Counted from the stretch's first letter, positions 18,148-28,187 are shown. The stretch: 64,000 nt of DNA from Sediminicola sp035798135 (GCA_035798135.1 JAPFBR010000003.1:62001-126000); one strand, 5' to 3'. The notes: generated from the letters alone by a model not told the origin. Numbers and translations are program-made.

Positions 18148-19338
18148 ATGAAAACAGCTTATATAGTAAAAGCCTACAGAACAGCAGTTGGGAAAGCGCC
18201 AAAAGGGGTATTCCGATTTAAAAGACCGGATGAATTGGCAGCGGAAACCATTGAACACATGATGAAGGAGGTACCGCAATTGGATAAAAAACGAATAGAT
18301 GATGTGATCGTGGGGAACGCCATGCCCGAAGCTGAACAGGGACTGAATGTAGCCCGTCTGATTTCCCTAATGGGATTGAACATCGATGATGTTCCTGGGG
18401 TTACCGTAAACAGATATTGTGCCTCGGGTATAGAAACCATTGGGATTGCTACTGCAAAGATACAATCAGGAATGGCCGAATGTATCATCGCCGGTGGAGC
18501 GGAAAGTATGAGTTATATTCCTATGGGCGGATATAAGCCCACTCCAGATTATGCGGTGGCTAAAGATGGACATGAAGACTACTATTGGGGAATGGGACTT
18601 ACCGCTGAAGCGGTAGCGGAACAATTTAAGGTATCCCGTGAGGATCAGGACCAATTTGCATACAATTCGCACATGAAAGCCTTAAAAGCTCAGGCAGAGG
18701 ACCGTTTTAAAGAACAAATAGTCCCCATTAACGTGGAGCATACTTTTGTAAATGAGAGTGGTAAAAAAGAAACAAAAAATTACACAGTCAATAAAGATGA
18801 GGGCCCAAGGGCAGATACCTCTTTAGAAGTATTAAACAAGTTGCGGCCTGTTTTTGCTGCCAATGGATCGGTAACCGCAGGTAACTCCTCACAAATGAGT
18901 GATGGCGCCGCTTTTGTTCTTATTATGAGCGAGGAAATGGTAAAGGAACTCAATCTGGAACCTATTGCTAGGCTAGTCAATTATGCTGCGGCCGGAGTAG
19001 AGCCCAGAATTATGGGCATAGGCCCAGTGAAAGCCATTCCAAAAGCTCTGAAGCAGGCAGGATTAAAACAGGAAGATATTGAATTGATCGAATTGAATGA
19101 AGCCTTTGCTTCCCAATCCTTGGCTGTTATTAGAGAATTGAAACTCAATCCAGATATCGTAAATGTAAACGGTGGTGCCATTGCTTTGGGACATCCGTTG
19201 GGATGCACAGGAGCCAAACTATCGGTACAGTTATTTGATGAAATGCGCAAGCGCAACATGAAGGGAAAATACGGCATGGTGACCATGTGCGTTGGAACCG
19301 GGCAAGGGGCCGCAGGGATTTTTGAATTTTTGAATTAG
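18148..19338 (+). CDS. fadA: Acetyl-CoA C-acyltransferase (3-ketoacyl-CoA thiolase)
   Basis: Thiolase of 396 residues that cleaves 3-ketoacyl-CoA with CoA to give acetyl-CoA and a shortened acyl-CoA. The catalytic residues are all visible: C91 in NRYCASGIETI, H349 in GGAIALGHPLGCTGAK, and C381 in CVGTGQGAA. Its length is typical. It lies 73 bases after fadN and 68 before fadE on the same strand, forming the fadNAE order. The gene begins at an A-rich ATG. A biosynthetic acetoacetyl-CoA thiolase role is less likely given the neighbours. Confidence 0.95.
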   Translation: MKTAYIVKAYRTAVGKAPKGVFRFKRPDELAAETIEHMMKEVPQLDKKRIDDVIVGNAMPEAEQGLNVARLISLMGLNIDDVPGVTVNRYCASGIETIGIATAKIQSGMAECIIAGGAESMSYIPMGGYKPTPDYAVAKDGHEDYYWGMGLTAEAVAEQFKVSREDQDQFAYNSHMKALKAQAEDRFKEQIVPINVEHTFVNESGKKETKNYTVNKDEGPRADTSLEVLNKLRPVFAANGSVTAGNSSQMSDGAAFVLIMSEEMVKELNLEPIARLVNYAAAGVEPRIMGIGPVKAIPKALKQAGLKQEDIELIELNEAFASQSLAVIRELKLNPDIVNVNGGAIALGHPLGCTGAKLSVQLFDEMRKRNMKGKYGMVTMCVGTGQGAAGIFEFLN

Positions 19339-19406
19339 AAAAACGAATTAGGAGCTAAAGGTTTATTAAAGATCACGCTTACATTTTTTACTTAAAACAT
19401 AATATC

Positions 19407-21218
19407 ATGAGTACTGAAACCATAAAAAAAGACATATTACGAGGAGGACAGTTCCTAGTAAAAGAGACCAAATGCGAGGATATATTTACCCTTGAGGATT
19501 TGTCCGAAGAGCAGAAAATGATGCGCGACAGCACCAAGGAATTTGTCGATAGGGAACTATGGGCACACTGGGAACGTTTTGAAAAGAAAGATTACGCCTA
19601 TACAGAGGAATGTATGCGTAAAGCGGGGGAACTTGGCCTTTTAAGTGTTGCCGTACCAGAATCCTATGGCGGGATGGGGATGGGATTTGTATCCACCATG
19701 TTGGTCTGTGACTATATCTCGGGAGCTACTGGTTCCTTTAGCACAGCCTTTGGAGCCCACACAGGGATAGGGACTATGCCTATTACACTTTATGGTACTG
19801 AGGAACAAAAACAAAAATATGTACCAAAATTGGCCTCTGGAGAATGGTTTGGGGCATATTGCCTTACAGAGCCAGGCGCCGGTTCGGATGCCAACTCCGG
19901 AAAGACAAAGGCAGTTTTGTCAGAAGATGGTAAATACTACAGCATTACTGGTCAAAAAATGTGGATCTCAAATGCGGGATTCTGTAATATGTTCATTGTT
20001 TTTGCACGTATAGAAAAAGACAAGAATATCACTGGATTTATTGTTGAAAACGATCCAAGCAATGGTATTTCCATGGGAGAGGAAGAAAAGAAATTGGGTA
20101 TACACTCCTCCTCTACCCGACAGGTATTTTTCAATGATACCAAGGTGCCCGTTGAAAATATGCTTTCAACAAGAGGTAATGGATTTAAAATTGCCATGAA
20201 TGCCTTAAATGTAGGTCGTATCAAATTGGCTGCAGCTTGTCTAGAGGCTCAAAGAAGGGTCATAGATGAAGCAACGAAATATGCCAACGAGCGTATCCAA
20301 TTTAACACCCCTATCATTAATTTTGGGGCCATCAAAGCTAAAATTGCCAATATGGCGACCAACTGCTATGCTGATGAGTCGGCCAGTTATAGGGCTGCAA
20401 AAAATATTGAAGATCGTATAGCTATCCGGGAAGCTGAAGGTGATTCTCACCAAGATGCAGAACTAAAAGGGGTAGAAGAATATGCCATTGAATGCTCCAT
20501 TCTTAAAGTTGCAGTTTCAGAAGATGTCCAGAACACCACAGATGAAGGTATCCAAATTTTTGGTGGTATGGGATTCTCTGCAGATACCCCAATGGAATCT
20601 GCATGGAGAGATGCCCGTATTTCCAGAATATATGAAGGCACCAATGAAATCAACCGTATGTTGGCCGTAGGCATGTTGGTCAAAAAGGCCATGAAAGGTC
20701 ATGTTGACCTTTTGGGACCTGCTACCAAGGTAGGTGAAGAGCTGATGGGGATTCCATCATTTGAAACCTCGGATTTCTCCGAGCTTTTTGCAGAAGAAAA
20801 AGATGTGTTGGCAAGATTGAAAAAAGTGTTCTTGATGGTTGCAGGGGCTGCCGTTCAGAAATATGGACCGGAATTGGAAAATCACCAACAACTCATGTTG
20901 TCGGCCTCGGATATCCTTATTGAAATCTATATGGCCGAATCGTCACTTTTAAGGACAGAAAAGAACGCCAAACGCTTTGGGGAAGATGCACAAGCCACTC
21001 AAATAGCCATGTCCAGATTGTATTTATACACGGCTGTGGATACCATTATCCAAAAAGGAAAAGAAGCAATCGTCTCCTTTGCCGAAGGTGACGAACAACG
21101 TATGATGTTAATGGGCTTAAAACGCTTTACCAAATATACAAACCAACCCAATGTGGTAGCCCTTCGCACCCAGATCGCAGATCAGGTTGCAGCTGCCAAT
21201 GGGTATACCTTTGACTAA
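19407..21218 (+). CDS. fadE: Acyl-CoA dehydrogenase
   Basis: FAD-dependent dehydrogenase of 603 residues that catalyses the first oxidation of beta-oxidation (acyl-CoA to trans-2-enoyl-CoA), passing electrons to an electron-transfer flavoprotein. Landmarks: AYCLTEPGAGSDANSGKTKA and KMWISNAGFCNMF (the FAD and acyl-CoA loops), QIFGGMGFSADTPMESAWRDARISRIYEGTNEINRML with the catalytic-position Glu at 410. A C-terminal extension of about 170 residues, absent from short-chain enzymes, matches the long type found with FadN and FadA in Bacillus. It is the last gene of the operon and is closed by a strong terminator. Confidence 0.94.
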   Translation: MSTETIKKDILRGGQFLVKETKCEDIFTLEDLSEEQKMMRDSTKEFVDRELWAHWERFEKKDYAYTEECMRKAGELGLLSVAVPESYGGMGMGFVSTMLVCDYISGATGSFSTAFGAHTGIGTMPITLYGTEEQKQKYVPKLASGEWFGAYCLTEPGAGSDANSGKTKAVLSEDGKYYSITGQKMWISNAGFCNMFIVFARIEKDKNITGFIVENDPSNGISMGEEEKKLGIHSSSTRQVFFNDTKVPVENMLSTRGNGFKIAMNALNVGRIKLAAACLEAQRRVIDEATKYANERIQFNTPIINFGAIKAKIANMATNCYADESASYRAAKNIEDRIAIREAEGDSHQDAELKGVEEYAIECSILKVAVSEDVQNTTDEGIQIFGGMGFSADTPMESAWRDARISRIYEGTNEINRMLAVGMLVKKAMKGHVDLLGPATKVGEELMGIPSFETSDFSELFAEEKDVLARLKKVFLMVAGAAVQKYGPELENHQQLMLSASDILIEIYMAESSLLRTEKNAKRFGEDAQATQIAMSRLYLYTAVDTIIQKGKEAIVSFAEGDEQRMMLMGLKRFTKYTNQPNVVALRTQIADQVAAANGYTFD

Positions 21219-21253
21219 TTCAGATTGATACCTTGATCAAACGGTCAAGTAAG

Positions 21254-21282
21254 AACCGCTCCCTACCAGGAGCGGTTTTTTT
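21254..21282 (+). terminator. Intrinsic terminator of the fad operon
   Basis: aaccgctcc (21254-21262) pairs with ggagcggtt (21269-21277), six-base loop, then a T run to 21282. Confidence 0.92.
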
Positions 21283-21328
21283 ATGAAAAAGGGTTGTTTT
21301 ACTATTGGGAACAACCTAATTTTATAAA

Positions 21329-22777
21329 ATGAAGAACGACCTTTTACGCAAAGCATACGACCCAGAAGGATTCCGGTCAATGGCACATGAATTGGTAGAT
21401 CAATTGGCCGATCATTTGGGTAATGCCATTCATGAAAAGTCAAGTAAGACCATTTCCTGGAATACCCCAATGGCCGAACATGAATTTTGGACCGACTATC
21501 TAAAAAATGGCGATTCAAAAGATTTATTTCCCGAGGTTCTAAATCATACCATACACATTCACCATCCAAAATATATGGGACATCAGGTAGCTCCCACCCT
21601 CCCTATAACTTCCCTTTCTGCAATGATATCGTCCTTATTGAACAATGGAATGGCCGTTTATGAAATGGGGATGGCCCCAACGGCTATGGAGCGGCTTATA
21701 ACAGATTTTATTTGTCAAAAAATAGGTTATGATTCCTGTTCGAACGGATTTTTGACCTCAGGGGGAACCCTAGCTAACCTCACGGCCCTCCTATCGGCCC
21801 GCAAAGCCACACTTTCACACAATGTATGGAATGAGGGCCATAATGAACGCTTGGGCATCATGGTGAGCGAAGAAGCTCATTACTGTGTAGATAGAGCTGC
21901 ACGTATCATGGGGTTGGGAGAAGATGGGATCATAAAAATTCCGGCTACGACAAATTTTGCTTTGGACACCAAACTGCTGGAAGCCTATTTGCAAAAAGCA
22001 AAGGACAATAATATTAAAGTATTCGCCATTGTAGGTAGTGCCCCTTCTACCGCAACAGGTATTTTTGATGATTTGGAAGCCATTGCCGATTTTAGCCAAA
22101 AACATGACCTATGGTTCCATGTAGATGGTGCCCACGGGGGCGCTTCCATATTTTCTACTACCTATAAGTACATGGTCAAAGGAATTGATAAGGCTGATTC
22201 CGTAGTCATAGATGGACACAAAATGATGATGATGCCTGCGTTGACCACGGCCCTTCTTTTCAAAGATGGCACCAATGCACATGCCACCTTCAGTCAAAAG
22301 GCCGATTACCTATTGGAACAATCCGTTGAGGAAGATTGGTATAATTTGGCCAAACGCACTTTTGAATGCACCAAAACAATGATGAGCCTACATTGGTTTA
22401 CGTTGTTAAAAACCTATGGAGAGGCCATATTTGATGATTATGTAACCACTTTATTCGACTTGGGTCATCAGTTTGCCGAAATCATACATAGCGACAAATG
22501 TTTTGAAATAGCAGTGGAACCTATGAGTAATATTGTTTGTTTTAGATATGTGAGCAAAGCTTTGGATGAACAAACTTTAAGCATAATAAATGAGAAGGTG
22601 CGCCACGCTATCCTTGAAGAAGGGGAATTCTATATTGTTCAAACCAAATTAAGGGGTATTCATTATTTAAGGACAACACTGATGAATCCATTCACAACAC
22701 CAAAACATTTAGAAGCACTTTTAGATAAGATTAAAATATTGGCAGACTCGGTCATGCTACACCCAAAGGACTCATAA
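21329..22777 (+). CDS. PLP-dependent group II amino-acid decarboxylase
   Basis: Pyridoxal-phosphate enzyme of 482 residues in the aromatic-amino-acid / glutamate / diaminobutyrate decarboxylase family. It shows HPKYMGHQVAPTLPITSL at the N-terminal substrate region, the cofactor-binding TSGGTLANLTALLSAR, HVDGAHGGASIFS with the aspartate that contacts the pyridine nitrogen, and the Schiff-base K298 in DSVVIDGHKMMMMP. Homologues decarboxylate tyrosine, DOPA, tryptophan, glutamate or 2,4-diaminobutyrate; substrate cannot be told here. It stands alone between the fad operon and the convergent GH15 gene. The ATG at 21329 follows an A-rich leader. Confidence 0.87.
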   Translation: MKNDLLRKAYDPEGFRSMAHELVDQLADHLGNAIHEKSSKTISWNTPMAEHEFWTDYLKNGDSKDLFPEVLNHTIHIHHPKYMGHQVAPTLPITSLSAMISSLLNNGMAVYEMGMAPTAMERLITDFICQKIGYDSCSNGFLTSGGTLANLTALLSARKATLSHNVWNEGHNERLGIMVSEEAHYCVDRAARIMGLGEDGIIKIPATTNFALDTKLLEAYLQKAKDNNIKVFAIVGSAPSTATGIFDDLEAIADFSQKHDLWFHVDGAHGGASIFSTTYKYMVKGIDKADSVVIDGHKMMMMPALTTALLFKDGTNAHATFSQKADYLLEQSVEEDWYNLAKRTFECTKTMMSLHWFTLLKTYGEAIFDDYVTTLFDLGHQFAEIIHSDKCFEIAVEPMSNIVCFRYVSKALDEQTLSIINEKVRHAILEEGEFYIVQTKLRGIHYLRTTLMNPFTTPKHLEALLDKIKILADSVMLHPKDS

Positions 22778-22779
22778 AA

Positions 22780-22800
22780 AACCCCCTTGATCAGGGGGTT
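22780..22800 (-). terminator. Terminator of the minus-strand GH15 gene
   Basis: aaccccc and gggggtt flank a seven-base loop. The T run is on the minus strand (aaaaaa at 22776-22781 on the plus strand), so it acts mainly for the GH15 gene ending at 22859. It may also help stop the decarboxylase transcript, but no T run follows on the plus strand. Confidence 0.75.
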
Positions 22801-22858
22801 AAAATTTGGTTTCTTCTAAAAATCAAATACTAAATGAACTATATAGCTTACAAAAACG

Positions 22859-24667
22859 CTATTCTTTATTCACAAAGGATTCTTTAATAGTGGCCTCACT
22901 ATCTTTTTTGGAGAAATTGACTGCACACTCTATCAAGGCCAAATGGGAATAAGCCTGGGGGAAATTCCCCAATAATCGTTTTGTTTTGAAATCGATATCC
23001 TCACTAAATAGTCCCAAATGGTTGCTATAGGATAACAATTTTTCAAAATGTTTAATTGCTTTTTCTTCCTCCCCAATCTTAAACAGACTATTGATGAACC
23101 AAAATGTACAGATAGTAAATGAAGAAGAGGGCAATCCAAAATCGTCTTCATTTTTGTACCTATACATTAACCCGTCATTACTCAGTTCCTTCTCTATCGC
23201 TTTTACTGTGCTCATAAATTTAGGATCCTTGGCTTTAATAAACCCATAGGATTCCATAAGAAGCACTGAGGCATCCAGATGTGGAGACCCATAAGATTGG
23301 GTAAAGGCCTGTTTTTCCTCGTTCCAAGCGTTGGCATAAATATCCTGTTTGATCTCCTGTTCCAAGATCTTCCATTTATTGATCTTATGCTTCTTTCCAA
23401 ATATTTTGGCCACTTTTATCGCCCGATCCAATGCAACCCAACACAATATTTTTGAAAAGGTAAAATGCCGATCTTCCGAACGAAATTCCCAAATCCCCTT
23501 GTCCGGTTCTTGCCAATGGTTCTTAACGATCCAAACGATACCTTTGGTAATGGTCCAGAGCTCTTCCCCATTGTCAATATCGGTGTCAAACTTTACCAAT
23601 TGTTCATAGATCACATCCATCAAAATTCCATAAATATCATTTTGACGTTGTTTGTAGGCTGCATTTCCTACACGCACAGGCTTGGATCCTTTATAACCAT
23701 CTAAATGGTCCAAGGTCTCCTCAGTCAGTTTTTTCTCCTTATTTATCCCGTACATGATCTGCAGTTTTTCATCCTTATCGGGGATTAAATCAATGATGAA
23801 CTGCAAGTATCTTTTGGCGATGTTCTTATGCCCTAGCTCCGAAACTACCTTGATGACCATAGAGGCATCCCTTATCCAACAGAACCGGTAATCCCAATTG
23901 CGGACCTCCCCTATTGTTTCTGGCAATGAGGTGGTCACTGCTGCTAAAACTGCACCTGACTTGTCATAGCTGAGCATTTTTAGGGTAAGGGCACTTCGGA
24001 TAATCTGTTCATTGAATTTTTTATAGGTAGGCGTGCGCTCAACCCAGTTTAACCAGTACACTTTCGTGCGTTGCAACAGCAGGTTCATTTTCTTGGTGTC
24101 CGGCAAAAATATCTTTTCATTGTATCCCAAAAGGAAATACCCAGATTCCTCAAGTACAATCTCTTCCCCATTTACCACCTTTTCTTTGTCAAAGGAGGTA
24201 TAAAGAAATACAGTATCAAACTTTACGGCATGGGTAAGACTTGCTATAAAATCGGGCTTGATATGGCTTACGGTTTCCCCTAATGCATATTCCAACTTAG
24301 GGTTGTAGACCACCTTAAATTTTGGACTCCCTTTGATGTATTTGATATATCTCACAATCTCAGGCGGTGTATGGCAACCGCCATCCTCACTATAATAACG
24401 GGGCATAAAATCATGTACCTCAAAAGTATTTTTACAATCTGAGAAGGTGGTGACCAGAATACTCGTGTTTTCTTCGTATTGCTGACCAATAGTATAAGAT
24501 TCACCGACCAAGATCTCAAAACTCCCCCCTTTTTCCTCATCCAATATTTTGGCAAATACCGAGGAAGAATCAAATTCTGGCAAACAGCACCAATCCAATG
24601 AGCCATTCTTGGAAATAAGGGCCGCACTTCTACAATTTCCTATTATTCCATAGTCTAAATTATCCAT
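22859..24667 (-). CDS. Glycoside hydrolase family 15 protein (glucoamylase/trehalase-like)
   Basis: A 602-residue cytoplasmic protein (no signal peptide). N-terminal beta-domain beginning MDNLDYGIIGNCRSAALISKNGSLDWCCLPEFDS, then an (alpha/alpha)6 barrel with the GH15 hallmark REVRNWDYRFCWIRDAS and C-terminal segments such as LDASVLLM, FTICTFWFINSLF and GNFPQAYSHLALIE. GH15 includes glucoamylase, glucodextranase and, in several bacteria, trehalase. It is divergently transcribed from the OtsAB fusion with 102 bases between starts, so a role in trehalose turnover is likely, but hydrolysis of maltodextrin cannot be ruled out. Confidence 0.85.
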   Translation of the reverse strand: MDNLDYGIIGNCRSAALISKNGSLDWCCLPEFDSSSVFAKILDEEKGGSFEILVGESYTIGQQYEENTSILVTTFSDCKNTFEVHDFMPRYYSEDGGCHTPPEIVRYIKYIKGSPKFKVVYNPKLEYALGETVSHIKPDFIASLTHAVKFDTVFLYTSFDKEKVVNGEEIVLEESGYFLLGYNEKIFLPDTKKMNLLLQRTKVYWLNWVERTPTYKKFNEQIIRSALTLKMLSYDKSGAVLAAVTTSLPETIGEVRNWDYRFCWIRDASMVIKVVSELGHKNIAKRYLQFIIDLIPDKDEKLQIMYGINKEKKLTEETLDHLDGYKGSKPVRVGNAAYKQRQNDIYGILMDVIYEQLVKFDTDIDNGEELWTITKGIVWIVKNHWQEPDKGIWEFRSEDRHFTFSKILCWVALDRAIKVAKIFGKKHKINKWKILEQEIKQDIYANAWNEEKQAFTQSYGSPHLDASVLLMESYGFIKAKDPKFMSTVKAIEKELSNDGLMYRYKNEDDFGLPSSSFTICTFWFINSLFKIGEEEKAIKHFEKLLSYSNHLGLFSEDIDFKTKRLLGNFPQAYSHLALIECAVNFSKKDSEATIKESFVNKE

Positions 24668-24769
24668 ATCTTAAATAAGCATTATTTCAACCCTTAAAGT
24701 TGCTTTTACTATTCGTTTTGCCGAAATTTAGTAAAAAATAGAGCTATCTAATCCAAATTCTATCGTTTT

Positions 24770-26977
24770 ATGGGCAAAACTATCATAATCTCAAATAGAC
24801 TACCTGTTCAATTACAAATTGATAATGATGAAATCATTGCAACACCAAGTGTTGGTGGATTGGCAACGGGAATGAAGTCCGTACATTCCGGAAGTGATAG
24901 CCTTTGGATTGGGTGGAGCGGTTTGACAGAGGAGGAGATTCCCAAGAAATTGGAACCCAAAATAGATAGGGCCCTAAAGGATAATGGCTGTTCCAAAGTA
25001 AGTCTTACCAATGAAGAAATCGATGGTTTCTACTATGGCTTTAGCAACAGAACCATTTGGCCATTATTTCATTATTTTTTGGAATATTCGGAATTTGAAA
25101 CGGATAGTTGGAACACATATAAGGCCGTGAACCAAAAATTTGCCGACGCCATTTTAAAAAAGGCTGATGACGATGATGTCATATGGGTCCATGACTATCA
25201 ATTGATGTTGGTGCCAGAAATGGTAAAAGCAAAACGCCCCAATACCTCCATCGGCTTCTTTTTACATATTCCCTTTCCTTCCTTTGAAATTTTCAGGACG
25301 TTACCATGGAGGAAAGAAATATTAAGAGGGTTATTGGGATCGGACCTCATCGGTTTCCACACCTATGATTATGAACGTCATTTTTTAAGTTCAGTTAGGA
25401 GACTCCTAGGCTTGGAAGTGAGTTTCAATGAAATAAATGTAGATGATAGGATTATTAAAGTAGACTCCTTCCCTATGGGAATCGATTATAAAAAATTCAG
25501 TAGTGCGGCCAGCCTACACGAAAAAAACACCGCCGATAAACAATCTGAGCTACAACAGCGGCTCAATGCACACAAAGAGTCGACCCCAGACGCCAAACTG
25601 ATCCTATCCATAGATCGATTGGATTATTCCAAGGGGATTGCCAAACGATTAAATGCCTATGAGTATTTCCTTAAAAAGCACCCTGAATACCTAGAAAAGG
25701 TAAGGCTTATAATCCTCGCTGTACCTTCAAGATCCAATGTTCCCCAATATCAATTATTAAAGAAAGAAATTGATGAATTGGTGGGTAGGATCAATGGGGA
25801 GTTTGCAACAGTAAGCTGGACACCTATATGGTACTTTTATAGGTCCATGCCTTTTGAAAATTTGATCGACCTATATACCTCCAGTGACATTGCGCTATTG
25901 ACTCCTATCCGTGATGGGATGAATTTGGTTGCCAAAGAGTATATTGCCACTAGGACAGATAAGACAGGGGTATTAATTTTGAGTGAAATGGCCGGCTCAG
26001 CCAATGAAATGAACGAATCCCTGCTCATTAACCCTAACAATTTTGACCAAATATCAGATGCGCTAATTCAAGCCATTCAGATGCCCAAGGAAGAGCAGAT
26101 AGCGAGGAACAGCATTTTGCAAAAACGATTGGAACGCTATAATGTGGAGAAATGGGCCAACGATTTTATGAAATCCCTTTTAGAACAAAGAGAAAGTAAA
26201 CATATGTTTATTTCCAAATTACTTTCTAAAAAAACCTTGGACGGTGTCATAGATCAGTACCACTCAGCAAAGAGAAAATTATTGTTCTTTGATTACGATG
26301 GTACGCTGACCGGATTTCATGTAGACCCGCAAAAGGCAGGACCAGATAAAGACTTGTACGACCTATTGGACAAAATAAATGCCCAAGAAAATACAGATGT
26401 CTATTTGATAAGTGGGCGTGATACAGGTACTTTCAAAAGATGGTTCCTACATAAAAAATACAATATGATTGCAGAGCATGGGGTCTGGCTGTCAAAAGAT
26501 GGGGGTGATTTTACGCTTTTGGAACAGATTAAGAACGATTGGATGCCCAAAATAAAGCCCGTATTGGAATCGTTTGTAGATAGGACTCCAGGATCCTTTA
26601 TCGAAGAAAAAACGTATTCTTTGGCCTGGCACTATAGAAATACCGATCCTGATTTCGGAAAGAAAAGGGCCACTGAGCTGACTACTGTTTTGACCAGTCT
26701 CATAGCCAATGACGACCTTACCGTGCTTTCTGGAAATAAGGTGCTGGAAATAAAAAATAGCGGTGTAAACAAAGGGCGGGCCGCTATAAAAATGCTCACG
26801 GGCAATGACTACGATTTTGTGTTTGCCATTGGCGATGATTGGACAGATGAGTATATGTTTGAGGAATTACCTGATGATGCAGTTACCGTTAAAGTGGGGA
26901 TGCAAAAGACCCAAGCCAAATATTACGTGGAAAACACGAAAAAGGTTAGGGATCTTTTGAGTAGATTTATAGAATAG
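24770..26977 (+). CDS. Fused trehalose-6-phosphate synthase / trehalose-6-phosphate phosphatase
   Basis: Bifunctional enzyme of 735 residues. The N-terminal GT20 domain (about 1-465) joins UDP-glucose and glucose 6-phosphate; it shows VGGLATGM near the start, DVIWVHDYQLMLVPEMVK, GFFLHIPFPSFEIFRTLPWR, IDRLDYSKGIAKR and the nucleotide-site region LTPIRDGMNLVAKEY. The C-terminal HAD-type phosphatase (about 490-735) has the nucleophile motif LLFFDYDGTL (D508, D510), LISGRD, and AIGDDWTDEYMF. Together they give free trehalose, a compatible solute and stress protectant. The fused form is common in Bacteroidota and yeast. It is followed after 20 bases by a secreted propeller-NTF2 protein. Confidence 0.95.
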   Translation: MGKTIIISNRLPVQLQIDNDEIIATPSVGGLATGMKSVHSGSDSLWIGWSGLTEEEIPKKLEPKIDRALKDNGCSKVSLTNEEIDGFYYGFSNRTIWPLFHYFLEYSEFETDSWNTYKAVNQKFADAILKKADDDDVIWVHDYQLMLVPEMVKAKRPNTSIGFFLHIPFPSFEIFRTLPWRKEILRGLLGSDLIGFHTYDYERHFLSSVRRLLGLEVSFNEINVDDRIIKVDSFPMGIDYKKFSSAASLHEKNTADKQSELQQRLNAHKESTPDAKLILSIDRLDYSKGIAKRLNAYEYFLKKHPEYLEKVRLIILAVPSRSNVPQYQLLKKEIDELVGRINGEFATVSWTPIWYFYRSMPFENLIDLYTSSDIALLTPIRDGMNLVAKEYIATRTDKTGVLILSEMAGSANEMNESLLINPNNFDQISDALIQAIQMPKEEQIARNSILQKRLERYNVEKWANDFMKSLLEQRESKHMFISKLLSKKTLDGVIDQYHSAKRKLLFFDYDGTLTGFHVDPQKAGPDKDLYDLLDKINAQENTDVYLISGRDTGTFKRWFLHKKYNMIAEHGVWLSKDGGDFTLLEQIKNDWMPKIKPVLESFVDRTPGSFIEEKTYSLAWHYRNTDPDFGKKRATELTTVLTSLIANDDLTVLSGNKVLEIKNSGVNKGRAAIKMLTGNDYDFVFAIGDDWTDEYMFEELPDDAVTVKVGMQKTQAKYYVENTKKVRDLLSRFIE

Positions 26978-26997
26978 TTTTCTATAACATACATCCA

Positions 26998-28185
26998 ATG
27001 AAAAAATTACTGGCTATTGCGCTATGTTACTTGCCTTTGGCGTTATACTCCCAAACAAATCCGGAGGTATATCTTCTGGATATCAAAAAAGATGGCGATA
27101 GTCTTTTATTCTTAAATCCAAGAAATATTTCCAATAACGAGGGGTATGACAACCAACCCTCATTTTATGATGATGACCGTATATTGTTTTCCTCTACTAG
27201 GGTTGGACAAACGGATATAAGACAATATGAAATCAAAAATGGGAATTCCTCTTGGTTATCGGACACCCAAAACGGAAGTGAATATTCTCCGCTCCGTATA
27301 CCAGACACGGATGATCTTTCGACTATTCGCTTGGATAATGACGGCACCCAATTATTATATCGTTATTCCAATACCCAAGAAAACCCAGAAGTCCTTTTAA
27401 AGGATCTAAAAGTAGGGTACCAACTATGGTTCAATGAAGATATCCTAATTACAACAGTACTTACCGACGGTGGCATGGACCTAGTTGTTACCAATTTTAA
27501 GGATAATAGCACTTATACCGTTCAAAAGAACGTGGGAAGGTCTCTGCATAAAATTCCAAACTCAAATCTAATTAGTTATATCAGTATGGAAGATGTTTTA
27601 GGGACCATTAAATCCCTAGATCCTATTTCAGGAGTAACCAAAGAAATTATCCGCACCTATTTAATGAAAGAAGATGTATGTTGGTTGGCCGATGGCTCCC
27701 TACTCACGGGACATGGAAATATGCTTTATAGCTTCAATCCAAAGAAGGACAAAGAATGGACCTTGGCACACGTTTTTGAGAACAAGGACATCAATTTGAT
27801 ATCTAGATTGGCTGTCAATTCCAATTCAACACAACTGGCCATGGTAGCTGATATCTCCCCTGAAATGGTAGTACAAACGCAGATAGAGGCTTTCAACGCA
27901 AGGAATATTGAAGCTTTTATGGATACGTTTTCCAAAGATGCCAAAGTACATGGTTATGGTGGTCTTCTTCTCTATGAGGGCAAGCAAATGATTGAAAAGG
28001 AATTTGTTTCCTATTTTAAGGCAACGCCAGACTTAAAGTATAGCATCAAAAATAAGATGGTGATGGATAATAAAGTATACCATGAAGCCCTGATCACTGC
28101 TAATGAAAAGACTGTTGAGACAACATATTTTTACAAGGTGGTCAATGGAAAAATAACAAGCCTTACTTTTTACGTAGCTCTTTAA
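26998..28185 (+). CDS. Secreted TolB-like propeller protein with C-terminal NTF2/SnoaL-like domain
   Basis: A 395-residue exported protein. The signal peptide is about residues 1-19 (LLAIALCYLPLALYSQ). Residues about 35-285 have WD40/TolB-type repeats (DNQPSFYDDDRILFSSTRVGQTDIRQYE, NGSEYSPLRIPDTDDLSTIRLDNDGTQLLYRY). Residues about 293-395 form an NTF2-like module (VVQTQIEAFNARNIEAFMDTFSKDAKVHGYGGLLLYEGKQMIEKEF ... YFYKVVNGKITSLTFYV). The function is unknown; both modules bind ligands in other proteins. It lies 20 bases after otsAB and 2 bases before the MFS gene, so the three are probably co-transcribed. Confidence 0.75.
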   Translation: MKKLLAIALCYLPLALYSQTNPEVYLLDIKKDGDSLLFLNPRNISNNEGYDNQPSFYDDDRILFSSTRVGQTDIRQYEIKNGNSSWLSDTQNGSEYSPLRIPDTDDLSTIRLDNDGTQLLYRYSNTQENPEVLLKDLKVGYQLWFNEDILITTVLTDGGMDLVVTNFKDNSTYTVQKNVGRSLHKIPNSNLISYISMEDVLGTIKSLDPISGVTKEIIRTYLMKEDVCWLADGSLLTGHGNMLYSFNPKKDKEWTLAHVFENKDINLISRLAVNSNSTQLAMVADISPEMVVQTQIEAFNARNIEAFMDTFSKDAKVHGYGGLLLYEGKQMIEKEFVSYFKATPDLKYSIKNKMVMDNKVYHEALITANEKTVETTYFYKVVNGKITSLTFYVAL

Positions 28186-28187
28186 AA

